DNA from: Isotricha intestinalis
Lineage: Eukaryota > Ciliophora > Litostomatea > Vestibuliferida > Isotrichidae
Assembly: GCA_023807065.1 (NCBI GenBank)
Contig: JAJJLU010000730.1
Coordinates: forward strand, 1-20,836
DNA length: 20,836 nt
Reading direction: 5' to 3'
In this document: positions 8,712 to 18,930 of the stretch, in pieces
How positions within the stretch are numbered: position 1 is the stretch's first letter
How the letters are laid out: every line of letters starts with the position of its first letter
Made by a program: the position numbers and the translations under genes
Notes under the pieces: model-generated
What the model saw: only the letters and a program-made list of their open reading frames with translations
What the model was told of the DNA's origin: nothing
Database searches by the model: none

Positions 8712-10451
8712 TCATTTATATTTATGTTTAAAAGTTTTTTTCTTAGAAAGAGTTTTTTTAGTTTTTAAATTTTTTTGACTAAAATGATTTTTATTTCCAT
8801 TAACTTCATTTAAATTATTAAAAATATTTTCAGAAAATTGATTCAATATATTATTCCAATTTTCAAAATCATTTTTAATTAATAAAGAAAGTAAAGAATC
8901 TTCAATAATATAATTATATTTAATTAAAGAAAATTTATTTTCTTTATTTTCATAACAAAAATATTCAAAAAAAGGAGAATTAATTTTTATATTTAATTTA
9001 GATTTTTTATTGATTTTAATTTGATAAAAGAAATTATCAAATTTTTCAATATCAATATCTTTTAATAATTCAATAGAAAAAAATATTTCTTTACTCTTTT
9101 CATTTATAATTAAACATTTATAAATTATATTTTCCATTTTATAACCTTTTTCTTTTAAATTAAATAAAATTTCCATTTCATGAAAATTTAAAAAAAATTC
9201 TTTTTCAATATTTTCATATATTATTATTATAATGTAAGGATGAAAAGAAAATAAAAAAATTTCTTCTTCATTATTTTTTTTTAGAGAAATTAAAAAAGAA
9301 AATTCTTTTTTATTATAAATTGTTTCTAAATTTATTTTTCTATAAAAAAAAGGATTAAATTTATATTTATCTAAATTAATTATATTTGAATTTTTTTTCG
9401 TTTGAAAAATATAATTAACTTCTTTTCTAAAATTTTTTAAAGAACTTAAATAACATAAAGTTATTTTTTCCCAATTAAAAAAATCATTTTCAATTAAATA
9501 CATCAATAAACCTTTTCCTGAATTTTTGATAATTTTTATTCCTGAAAGTTTTTTTAATTCAATTTTAGGATTTATTATTTCAAATAAATAAATATTATTA
9601 TTAAATAAAAAATTTATTTTTTTTATTTCTTCACTTTTTTTATCATAAAAAGAAGAATTTTCATTAAATAATTCTATATTTTTTCCTATTTCAATAATAT
9701 AATTTTTTAATTTTTCATTTGATAATTTTATTATTTTATTTTCTTTTATTTCTAAACTTGAAATTAATAATAAAATAAATTTATTCAAATCTAAAGCATA
9801 AAATAAAGGAATTATATTAAAAGGTAAATAAAATTCAATTTTATCTTTATATAATTTATTTTCTATTTTTATTTTCATTGATTTAAGAGATAAATATAAA
9901 TTTTCTTTATCAAATTTTTTTAATTTAAATCCTTTTGTTAAAATAATTTCATTTGAAAAATTATAATTTTTTATTTTTTCTTCTAAAATATTAATTAAAT
10001 TCTTATATTTATCATTTTCATTATAATCAAATTTATCATTAATAATTTTATAATAATAATTATTATTAAGATTATACATTGCATCATTATTATTTAAATA
10101 ATCAATAATATTATTATTTTTATTTTCTTTTGAAGGAAGAAAAAAACTTTGAGTTTTACTAAAAAAAAAATTTTCTAATGTTGAATTTACACTTAAAGGA
10201 TAATCTGAATCAGTAAATAATATTTTTTTTCTTACTTCAATATCAAAACTTGAAGTATATTTATTTATATTGTTATTATTGTTGTTTATGTTTAAACTTT
10301 TTAAATTTAAAGTTTCTTTATTTCTTGTTTCTTTTTTTTTTATTTTTATTGCATTAGTACTATATGTTAATCCTGTTATCATTGTGTTTTTCAATATTTT
10401 TATTGGTTTATTATGTTTTTGTCTCATTTCTGAAAGAATGTATTTCATCAT
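8712..10451 (-). CDS. Unknown 579-residue protein with a repeated LL-x-x-LI-x-NDF-x-NW motif
   Basis: I do not recognise this protein. It starts at ATG-ATG (MMKYILSEMRQ) and ends at TGA directly followed by TAA. Residues 1-130 are basic and low in complexity. Residues 150-535 look globular, with alternating hydrophobic and charged segments. Two copies of a motif are visible: LLMYLIENDFFNW at 315-327 and LLSLLIKNDFENW at 520-532, 205 residues apart, so the core may be a duplicated domain. In between are beta-like segments such as EIFLFSFHPYIIIIIYENIEK and NIIYKCLIINEKSKEIFFSIE. The last 30 residues are very basic (KTKKTLSKKKTFKHKYK). There is no signal peptide; the Ile-rich stretch at 406-413 is short and probably a strand rather than a membrane helix. 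Confidence 0.8.
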   Translation of the reverse strand: MMKYILSEMRQKHNKPIKILKNTMITGLTYSTNAIKIKKKETRNKETLNLKSLNINNNNNNINKYTSSFDIEVRKKILFTDSDYPLSVNSTLENFFFSKTQSFFLPSKENKNNNIIDYLNNNDAMYNLNNNYYYKIINDKFDYNENDKYKNLINILEEKIKNYNFSNEIILTKGFKLKKFDKENLYLSLKSMKIKIENKLYKDKIEFYLPFNIIPLFYALDLNKFILLLISSLEIKENKIIKLSNEKLKNYIIEIGKNIELFNENSSFYDKKSEEIKKINFLFNNNIYLFEIINPKIELKKLSGIKIIKNSGKGLLMYLIENDFFNWEKITLCYLSSLKNFRKEVNYIFQTKKNSNIINLDKYKFNPFFYRKINLETIYNKKEFSFLISLKKNNEEEIFLFSFHPYIIIIIYENIEKEFFLNFHEMEILFNLKEKGYKMENIIYKCLIINEKSKEIFFSIELLKDIDIEKFDNFFYQIKINKKSKLNIKINSPFFEYFCYENKENKFSLIKYNYIIEDSLLSLLIKNDFENWNNILNQFSENIFNNLNEVNGNKNHFSQKNLKTKKTLSKKKTFKHKYK

Positions 10452-10972
10452 TTTTTTTATTTTTTTTGGGATTTAATTGAAAATTGTGAAAATTTATCAT
10501 TAATAATAGAAAGGTTTTCTTTTTGTTTGAATTATTAAAATAATCAAATATTCTTTTTTAATATATTGTTTGAATATTAATTATACCGTGAAGGAAATTA
10601 TTAAAATTGTTGATATAGTTTTTAATGATTATATTAAAATTTTTATTTAAATTTGATTATTTAATCTTTGTGACAATAATACCAATTAATATTAATAATT
10701 AAAAAATAAATTATTGAATATAAAAAATAAAAAAAAATTGAAAATCTCTTTATTTTTCATTTAATAAAGTTAAATTTTCTTTACTTTTTATTCTATTTTA
10801 TCAAAGTTTTTTTATATAATAGTTTAACCTATTTTAATCAAATAATAATAAATTAATAATGAAATTAATGATTTAAAAATATTTTATAAAATTCTACAAT
10901 GAAGAAATAATTAAAATGAATGATTATTATTATAAGTGAAATAGAAATATATTATTTTTTTTTATAAATAAT
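10452..10972. other. Intergenic spacer between two minus-strand genes
   Basis: These 521 bases hold the upstream region of the 579-residue protein gene and the 3' region of the cyclin gene. No frame shows coding character, and I find no tRNA-like fold or tandem repeat. A slightly G/C-richer spot near 10585 (TACCGTGAAGG) has no feature I can assign. Confidence 0.5.
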
Positions 10973-11590
10973 TTAAAATTTAAAAGTGTCTTTATAAATA
11001 TTAAAAACATTTTCATTGATAAAAGTTTGAAAATCAATAATTTGAAGAAAATAAAATTCAATTAAATTTAATTCATTATTACTAATTCCTGCAATTTGAG
11101 AATAATAATCATTTTTATAAATTTTATCTTCATTAAATTTAATAGCAATTAATAAACTTGCAAAAATAAATCTATGAATATTATATATAGATAAATTTAT
11201 TTTTTTTAAACAAACTTTATCTAAATATATTAAACTTAATATTAAAGTATTTTGTTCACAGTTTGTATATTTAACTATTCTATTTAAATAATGAAAAATT
11301 GAAATTTCTGGTTTTTCTTCGCTTTGAAAATAATTTAAATAACTTTTTAAATTTTTTTCAGAAGAATTATGATTATTTTGTTCTATTAATTTTTCTAATA
11401 TTGAAGATATTGATTCAATTATTTTTTCTAATTTATTTTCTTCTTTATTTATTATTTCTTCTTTAAGTTCTTCATATGTTATTTCAATTGAAGTTGTTGA
11501 TTTTTCACTATTAAATGATTCGTTTATTTCTTCTTCTAATTTTTCATTATTTTTTTTTATTTGGTTGTTTAATATTTTTTCATTTGACAT
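10973..11590 (-). CDS. Pho80-like (P/U-type) cyclin
   Basis: This is a 205-residue cyclin-box protein of the Pho80/Pcl or cyclin P/U type, which in other eukaryotes activates a Pho85/CDK5-like kinase. Residues 1-50 are an acidic tail. The single cyclin box runs from about 55 to 200: PEISIFHYLNRIVKYTNCEQ (94-113) fits the 'P-x-I-S-I-x-x-Y-L-x-R-I' opening of the family. TLILSLIYLDKV (115-126) follows, and FIFASLLIAIKFNEDKIYKN (141-160) fits the conserved Ala-x-K-x-x-D/E-D helix. GISNNELNLIEFYFLQIIDF (168-187) fits the family's 'G-I-x-x-x-E-L-N-x-L-E-x-x-F-L' signature. It has the short, single-box length usual for this group. Its kinase partner is not in the window. The start is an ATG after an A run on the coding strand; the stop is TAA. 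Confidence 0.88.
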   Translation of the reverse strand: MSNEKILNNQIKKNNEKLEEEINESFNSEKSTTSIEITYEELKEEIINKEENKLEKIIESISSILEKLIEQNNHNSSEKNLKSYLNYFQSEEKPEISIFHYLNRIVKYTNCEQNTLILSLIYLDKVCLKKINLSIYNIHRFIFASLLIAIKFNEDKIYKNDYYSQIAGISNNELNLIEFYFLQIIDFQTFINENVFNIYKDTFKF

Positions 11591-12081
11591 TTTTTTAGTA
11601 ATATTTCTTTCAAATTTTTTTTATTTAAATGTATCTATGAAAAATTTTATTTTTTTCTTTTATATCCTAAGATTTTTCATTAAAAAAAAAAATAAAAATT
11701 AATTTAATCAAATAAATGTCTATCATATATTATGATAAAAGTGAATCTTGAAATTTTTTTTTAATGAAAAATTTTAAATTTTATAAAGTTAAAATAGGTT
11801 TTTTTTATTGAAATCTTATTATTAAATAAAAGAATTTTTGTTCGAAAAATAATAATTTTTTTGATTAAACAATTTAATTTTTTTCATTTTTTATAAATAA
11901 ATATCACATTGAAAAAATTCAATAAACATATATTTTAAAAAGTATTTATTAATTAATTACTTAAATATTATGTGAATCTCAATATTTATTTATAAAAAAA
12001 ATAAAAAAAATGAGATTATTTTTCTTTTAAATATAATATTCACAATAATGAATATTTCAATTAAGGTTTTTTAACTTTTTA
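11591..12081. other. Head-to-head spacer between the cyclin gene and the protease pseudogene
   Basis: These 491 bases are upstream of the minus-strand cyclin and upstream of the plus-strand relic. The leader words shared by the other two protease copies (GAACTTATTT, AAGGATAAT, TTCAACT) are not present as a set. No gene, RNA or repeat is seen. Confidence 0.5.
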
Positions 12082-13224
12082 ATGAATGATTCAGAATATT
12101 ATAATAAATCACACCAATATCATTTAAAAATTTAAGAGAATTAGATAGAAAAAGTGAAAAAATTCAATGTGTAAAATATATGGAAATGAAAGAATGATAG
12201 GAAGTGGCTTCTTTTTAAGCAAAATATATCAAAAATAAAATATTATAATAAATATTTTTTAATGACAAATAATCGTGTGCTGGATTCGAAATTTTTAAAT
12301 GAAAATGATGAAATGATTATAACACATAAAAACAAAGAAAAGAAAATTTTATTTAATAAAGAAAGAATAAAATATACAATGAAGAATATGATTATTCAAT
12401 TATAGAAATAAATGAAGAAGAATTTGAAAAAGAAGAAAAAAAAGATTTTTTAGAAATTGATAATTATATAATGAATGACGAAAAACAATATTTAAAAGAA
12501 GATATATATATAATTCAATATCCAAATGGAAACGAACTTTGCTTAGCACAAGGAGAAATTCATTCTATTATTAATTATAATATTAAACATATTGATTCTA
12601 CTTTTTTTGGTTCTTCTGGTTCTCCTATTTAATTCTAAATAATCATAATTTTAAAATTATTGGAATTCATAAACAAAGAGGAAAAAATACAGATTTTAAT
12701 TAAAGTTCATTTATGAAAAAAATTTTATATGATTTTAATAATAATTATATTCTTAAACATGCTAATAATCATTAAGTCATGATTGTTTTAATGAGAATAA
12801 GAATGAAATTATTTGTTTTTTTTATAATCAACAATTTAAGTCCAAATTTTAAATTGCTTTGATGAAATTAAAAAAAAAAGATCCTAGAATAAGTGGAATT
12901 GAAAATGAGAAAGAAATTAGAAATAAATGAAAATTATATTTTATGGAAAAAAATATTGATTTTTGCATTAAATATAATTTTGAAAAAGAAAAAAATAAAA
13001 TTATTAAGAGCATAATTAGCAATTCTTAAAATAATATGAGTTATAAGTTTTTTGAATGTTCTTCTTTAACTTCTTTAAATTTATTTAATTTTAATACCAA
13101 TAATGTTAATAATATGAGTAATATATTCTATGGTTTAAATAAGAATCGACAAATTTATACACAAGATAACAAATTATTACAAATAAAAAAACTAAATTTA
13201 GTATTTTATTTCTATTTCAATTAA
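12082..13224 (+). pseudogene. Decayed trypsin-like protease with C-terminal BspA-type leucine-rich repeat
   Basis: Pieces in changing frames line up with the intact family member at 20570. They run from MNDSEYYNK (12082), through TPISFKNLRELDRKSEK (12111), to IGSGFFLSKIYQK (12197). Next, after a shift, comes YFLMTNNRVLD, where the catalytic His codon (12274-12276) is CGT, Arg. A further shift leads to EEYDYSIIEI with the likely catalytic Asp (12390-12392), then a long clean stretch to STFFGSSGSPI with the nucleophile Ser (12615-12617). After another break come FKIIGIHKQRG, an in-frame TAA near 12700, and FMKKILYDF. From about 12780 one frame continues with TAA and TGA interruptions into NNMSYKFFECSSLTSLNLFN and FNTNNVNNMSNIFYGL (13036-13137), one BspA/DUF285-type repeat, then a tail (TQDNKLLQIKK). 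Multiple shifts and stops plus the lost His make it a pseudogene. Confidence 0.85.
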
Positions 13225-13396
13225 CAACAATTAAATGATTTTATTTTTCATTAATTTATGAAATTTAAATAACTTTAATATTGTATTATAAGCATTTTCA
13301 TTTTTCTTTACTTATGAATTAATATCAAAATATAAAAAGACAATTAATTGTAAAATTTAATTTATAAAATTAATAAAAAAAACAAATAATTAAAAA

Positions 13397-14089
13397 ATGG
13401 GAAATTGTGTATGTATAAACCAAAAAAATATAAATCAAAAATATATAGATGTAGAAAATTCAAAAAAAGAAAAAAAAATAAATAAATCACTTGAATTTTC
13501 AGAAGAAGAAATAACAAGAAATTTATCAACTAAACTTTCATCAGAAAATGTATTTTTATTTTCTTTTGAAATTTTTTTTTTAAAAGAAATAAATTTAATT
13601 CGAGAAAATCCAAAAAAATTTGCAATTAAATTAAAAGAATTATCAAAAGATATAATAAAAGAAAATAACAATGAATATTTATTAATAAATAGAAATAATA
13701 ATAATAATAAAGAAAAAATTCTTTTAAAAAAAGGAAAAGAAATTTTCGATGAAACAATAAATTTTTTAGAAAAATTTTCTCCTGTAAATAAATTAGATTA
13801 TAATGAAAATTTAAAAATAATATTTGAAGAAGAAATGAAATTAACAAAAGAAAATATAGCAAAAATAATATTAAAAAAAAGATTAAATTTACTTAAAATA
13901 TATAAAAATTGTTTTTTTTGTATTGATATTTTTCAAGATCCTTTTTTAAGCGTTGTTTTTCAAATAATAGATGAAAATTTTAATCAAATAAGAAGAAATG
14001 CAATTTTAAATAAAAATTATTCTATGTTTGCTATTAGTACTTATAAAGATTCTGATAATAATTTTATTTCAATTAGTTGTTTTGTATAA
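13397..14089 (+). CDS. CAP/SCP-domain-like protein with an acylation-type MGNC terminus
   Basis: The 230-residue protein starts MGNCVCINQKNINQKYIDVE. Gly2 followed by Cys4 and Cys6 fits N-myristoylation plus palmitoylation, so it probably sits on a cytoplasmic membrane face; there is no signal peptide. Residues 55-230 resemble the divergent cytosolic CAP/SCP domains common in ciliates: FFLKEINLIRENPKKFAIKL (60-79) fits the first helix, SPVNKLDYNENL (128-139) the middle segment. DPFLSVVFQIIDENFNQIRR (181-200) and FAISTYKDSDNNFISISCFV (211-230) fit the closing strands. A short Asn run (99-104) interrupts a loop. The protein contains no histidine at all, so the usual metal-binding His pair of CAP domains is absent. 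The start is an ATG after AATTAAAAA; the stop is TAA. The CAP call is by pattern and moderately sure. Confidence 0.75.
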   Translation: MGNCVCINQKNINQKYIDVENSKKEKKINKSLEFSEEEITRNLSTKLSSENVFLFSFEIFFLKEINLIRENPKKFAIKLKELSKDIIKENNNEYLLINRNNNNNKEKILLKKGKEIFDETINFLEKFSPVNKLDYNENLKIIFEEEMKLTKENIAKIILKKRLNLLKIYKNCFFCIDIFQDPFLSVVFQIIDENFNQIRRNAILNKNYSMFAISTYKDSDNNFISISCFV

Positions 14090-14393
14090 AATTTTTATGA
14101 ATTTAAAATGTAAGGTATTTAAAATTATTTGAAAAAAAAAATGTTATGTATATTTTAAAAGATTTTTTTTTTATGTTTATATATTAAATATTTGAGTTTT
14201 TCAAATAAAATATTTTCAAAAAAATAAAATATATTTTTATTTGGAAGTTTAGAAACAAAAAAATTAAAGAGTTCAAAAAAAATTTCACGACAATTATATT
14301 TTTATCAAAATAAATATAAAAAATGAGATATTATATTTTATAAATAAACATAATTAATTTTTATTATTTTTTTTAATTTAGAACAATTAAAAA
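14090..14393. other. Spacer upstream of the Asn-rich gene
   Basis: These 304 bases hold the 3' region of the CAP-like gene and the promoter of the next gene. They are A/T runs with no coding frame and no repeat. A short A-rich stretch (AACAATTAAAAA) precedes the ATG at 14394, like the A-rich context of most starts in this window. Confidence 0.5.
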
Positions 14394-17300
14394 ATGTTAA
14401 ATAAATCTAATTCCAAAAAAGAAAAAAGTTTTGAAAGAAATTCTTTATCTTTAAACAATTCAACTTCTTTTATTCAATTAAAAGATGATTCTTATAAAAA
14501 AATAAGAAATAAAAATTATAAAGAATTATATATTGATAAATTATCTTATTATCCAAATTCATCAAGTAAAAAAAAATTAAATAATTCAATGAATTATTAT
14601 AATAAAAGTTTAAATGAAAGTTTAAATGAAAATTATAATTTAAAAACTTTTGATATAAATGATAAAAGAAAAAAAACAATTTCTTTTTCTGAAAATATTA
14701 ATTTTTATCTTTTTAATAAAAATAATGATAAAAATATAAATAATAATAGTTTTGAAAAAATTAATAATTCTAATTTATCTGAAAATAAAAATATTTATGT
14801 TAATCAAGAAGTTAAAGAACAAATTATTAGAAGAGCTTTAGATAAATATAATAAAAGTTTTACTTCTTTAAACAGTGAAAAATTAAATAATTCAAATAAT
14901 AATAATTTAAATGATTCTTCTTTAAAACTTAAGCAAATTAAAAATATTGAAACAATTGAAAATGAAAATTATAATTTAAATTTTAAAAAAAAAGAAAAAG
15001 AAAATCGAAGTGATAAAATCATTACTGTTTTTAAAGATAATTTTCCATATAAAAAATATGAATTAGATAATAAAAGAAAATTTAATAATAATATATCAAA
15101 AAAAAATAAAAATAAACATTCTTTAGATTTAAGTTTTGAAAATTATTCCAATTTAAAAAATGATAATTTAAATTTCAATGATATTATTAGAAAAGATAAA
15201 AGAAGTAAAACAGAAAATTTAAAATATTTAAATAATAATAATAATGATATTAATAATATCTACAATAATTCTTTTATTTCAAATAACAATAAAAATGAAA
15301 ATGCTATTCAAGAATATGATAATTATTTAAATAATAAAAATAATTTAATGTATGATTTTTCAATTAAAAACCAAGATAAAAAAATTAATCAAACAAATCA
15401 AAAATTATATTTTGATAAAAAAACAAAAGATATTTTAAATAACTATAATTATCCTTTAAAAGAAAAAAGAAATAATCAAGAAAATATTTATTTAATTAAT
15501 GAAGGAGATTTAATAAAAAATAAATCAGATTATAATAATAATAATGAAGAAATAATTAATAATAATAATTTAAATAATTATAATTTAAGTAATGATAATT
15601 ATTTAAATTCCAATAATTTAAGTAATAAAAATGTAAATAATAAATATTTCAAAAACTCAAATTTAGATACTCAAAATAATACAAATAAATCTTTTGGGTC
15701 TAAAATAAATGAAGAAGGTTCTTCCCCAAAAATTCTGTCAAATTCAAATAGAGAATTTTTAAATAATAAATTTTTGACAAATAGAAATATACAAATTAAT
15801 AAAGAAAAGTTAGATGATAATAATATCAATAAAGATAATAATGATAATCAATATATAAAAAATAAAATTAATAGTAATAGAAATTATTATAATAATTTTC
15901 TGAATAAAAAGAATATTGTAAATGAAGAAAATAATAATAATTTAGAAAATGATAATAAATATTTAAATAATAATAGATATAAAAACAATTTAGATAAAAA
16001 TAATAATTATTTGAATAATTTAAAAAAGAAAAATAGTGAGAATGAAAATGTAAATAATAATGAAAAAGAAAATAATAAAAATTCAAACGAAAAAAATAAA
16101 ACTTCAATTCTTTCTAAAAATAATACTTTTATTCATAATTTAAATAATGCAATTTCAAAATTTGACAATGAAAATATAAAAAATAAGAATAAAGAAGATT
16201 TAAATAATGAAAATTTAATTGAAAATTCAAAAACAAATAATTCAGATAATTTTTATAATAAAAATCCTTTAAATAAAACAAATGAAAATTCTAAATATTT
16301 AAATAATAATAAAGAAATGAATCCAAATATTAATTTAAAAAATAATATTTATTCTCCTTATAAAAATATATCTTCAAATAAAAATAATAAGAATATTTTA
16401 AACGATTTAAAAAATAATTTGAGTAAAGAAGAAAATAAAAATAATAAAGAAAATAGAGTTAAAAGTCCTTTAAAAAGTATTTTAAAAAATAAAAATAATG
16501 TAAATAACAGTATTGAAGAAAATGAAAATAATTTAAATTTATATGATAATAATAATGGAAAAGAAAATAAAAAAGAAACAAATAAAGAAAATTTAAATGA
16601 AAATAAAAATTCTTATTCAAAAATAAATAAAAATCCAATTGATAATAAAAAAATTCTTTCAAAAGAAAAAAAGATTAAGGGTAATGAAAATTTAGAACCT
16701 TTAAAAAAAGAGCAATTATTAAATAAAATAATAAATAAAAATGTAAATAATGATTCAAATGATATGAAAGGATTTGATTTATCACCAATAGTTCAAAATA
16801 AAAATGATATAAAAAATAATGAAAATAATATCATTTCTCGTATTTCAGATGAAAATTTAATTAAAAGTCCTACAAATTCTATTCAAAATTTAAATATTAA
16901 AAGTGGTTTAGAAAATGAAGATAAAACCTTTAACAACAAAAATAAAAAATATAATAATAATTCAAGAGATAGTAATAAAAAAAATAATATGATAAATAAA
17001 AATTATAATCTAAATAATAATAATAATAAAAAAGGAAATAATGAAATTCAAAATAATAAAAATAGAAAAGAAAATAATGATTTACAAGGGAAAAATAATA
17101 TAAGAGAAAATAATAATATAAATAATAATGATAAAGGAAATAATATTTTAGATAATAATAAATATAATAAAGGAAATAATAATATAAATAATTATAAAAG
17201 AAGAATTGATTTAAAAAATAACAATCAAGTTAAAGGAAATAACAATTTAAATAATAAGAATGATAAAGGAAATAACAATTTAGATAATAATAAATATAAT

Positions 17301-18847
17301 AAAGGAAATAATAATTTAAATAATAAGAATGATAAAGGAAATAACAATTTAGATAATAATAAATATAATAAAGGAAATAACAATTTAAATAATAAGAATG
17401 ATAAAGGAAATAACAATTTAGATAATAATAAATATAATAAAGGAAATAATAATTTAAATAATAATAATGAAAAAATAGAAAAAAATAGTGATAATAATGA
17501 AAGAAATAAATTAAGTAATGAAAATAAGATTAAAGGAAATAATAAGTCTCAAAATAATTATGATAATTATAATAATAATTCTTTAGGCTCAAATATTAAA
17601 AATATAAAAAAAAATAATATTTCCAAAGATAGTAATAATATTCCAGAAAATAACAATTTAAAAAAAGATGATATAATAAAAGATAATGATAATATTCAAA
17701 ATAATAATAATAAAAATAATTTTAATTTAAATATTGTAAATAATGAAAATAATAATGAAGAAAAAATAAATAATAAAAATTCAACATCAAATAAAAATAA
17801 TAATGAAAATAATAATAAACAAAATAACTTAATCAATAATAAAAATAATGTAGATTTAAATAAAGATAATCATAAAAATGATACTGAAAACAATAATTCA
17901 GATAATAATGATAAAAATCTTATAAATAAAAAAAATAAAATAAAAGAAATTAATAAAAAAAAAAGTAATTTAAATGATATTTACGAAGGAAATGATGAAG
18001 AAAGAACAAGAAATTTTGATGAATTAATTAATTCTATTAATAAATCTGTTCAAGAACCAATTAAAGAAGAAGATGAAGAAGAATATTATGATAATAGAAA
18101 CGTTTCTGGAAATAGAAATAATAATTTTAATAATGACAATTCAAAGAAATTTTATTTAAATATTGAAAATAATGATATTGGAAATAAATATAATGAAAAT
18201 GAAGATGATTTTAAAGTTGAAAGTAATAATGATAATTATTATGATGATAATAATAATTTTGAAAATGAGAATGAATATAATAGGGAAAATAATAATAATA
18301 TAAATGAAAAAAAATTTAATAATGGAGAAAATATTGAAAATAAAAATGGAATGAATATTAATGATAATATAAATTATAAGAAAAATGATAATCAATATTA
18401 TAATAATAATATGAATAATCAAAATTATAATGATTATAAACAACAATTAAAAAATGATATAAACAATTCAAAATTTGATAATAATAAAAATATGAATAAT
18501 ATTTATGGAAATGAATATTATAATAATAACAAATTAATGAATGATAATTTGAATCAAATAATTGATAATCATAATATAAAAAATAATGAAACAAACAATA
18601 ATTTAAGTGAGAATATATTTGAAAACAATAATTCAATAAATAATAATTTCAATGATAATATATTTCAAAATAATGATTATAACAATCATAATTTAAATAA
18701 TTATTTAAATAATAATAAATTTGATAATAATTACAATTATCCTAATTCAGATTATCATTATAAGAAGAATTTAAATCAAGATGTGAATTATAATAACAAT
18801 AAAATATTTAGAGAATATTTAGATAATCCATACAATAATAATTTAAG

Positions 18848-18930
<83 letters not shown>

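Noticed and set aside
13036..13224. A separate small gene starting at the ATG at 13036.
   Set aside because: Its content is one BspA-type repeat plus tail, and the same frame continues upstream through stops into the protease relic, so it is the 3' end of that pseudogene.
18156..18636. Antisense open frames rich in Ile, Tyr, Phe or Leu opposite the Asn/Lys genes (also near 3303, 4473, 13435, 15868 and 17225).
   Set aside because: They are reverse readings of AAT/AAA/GAA-rich codons and have homopolymer-like composition, so they are shadows.
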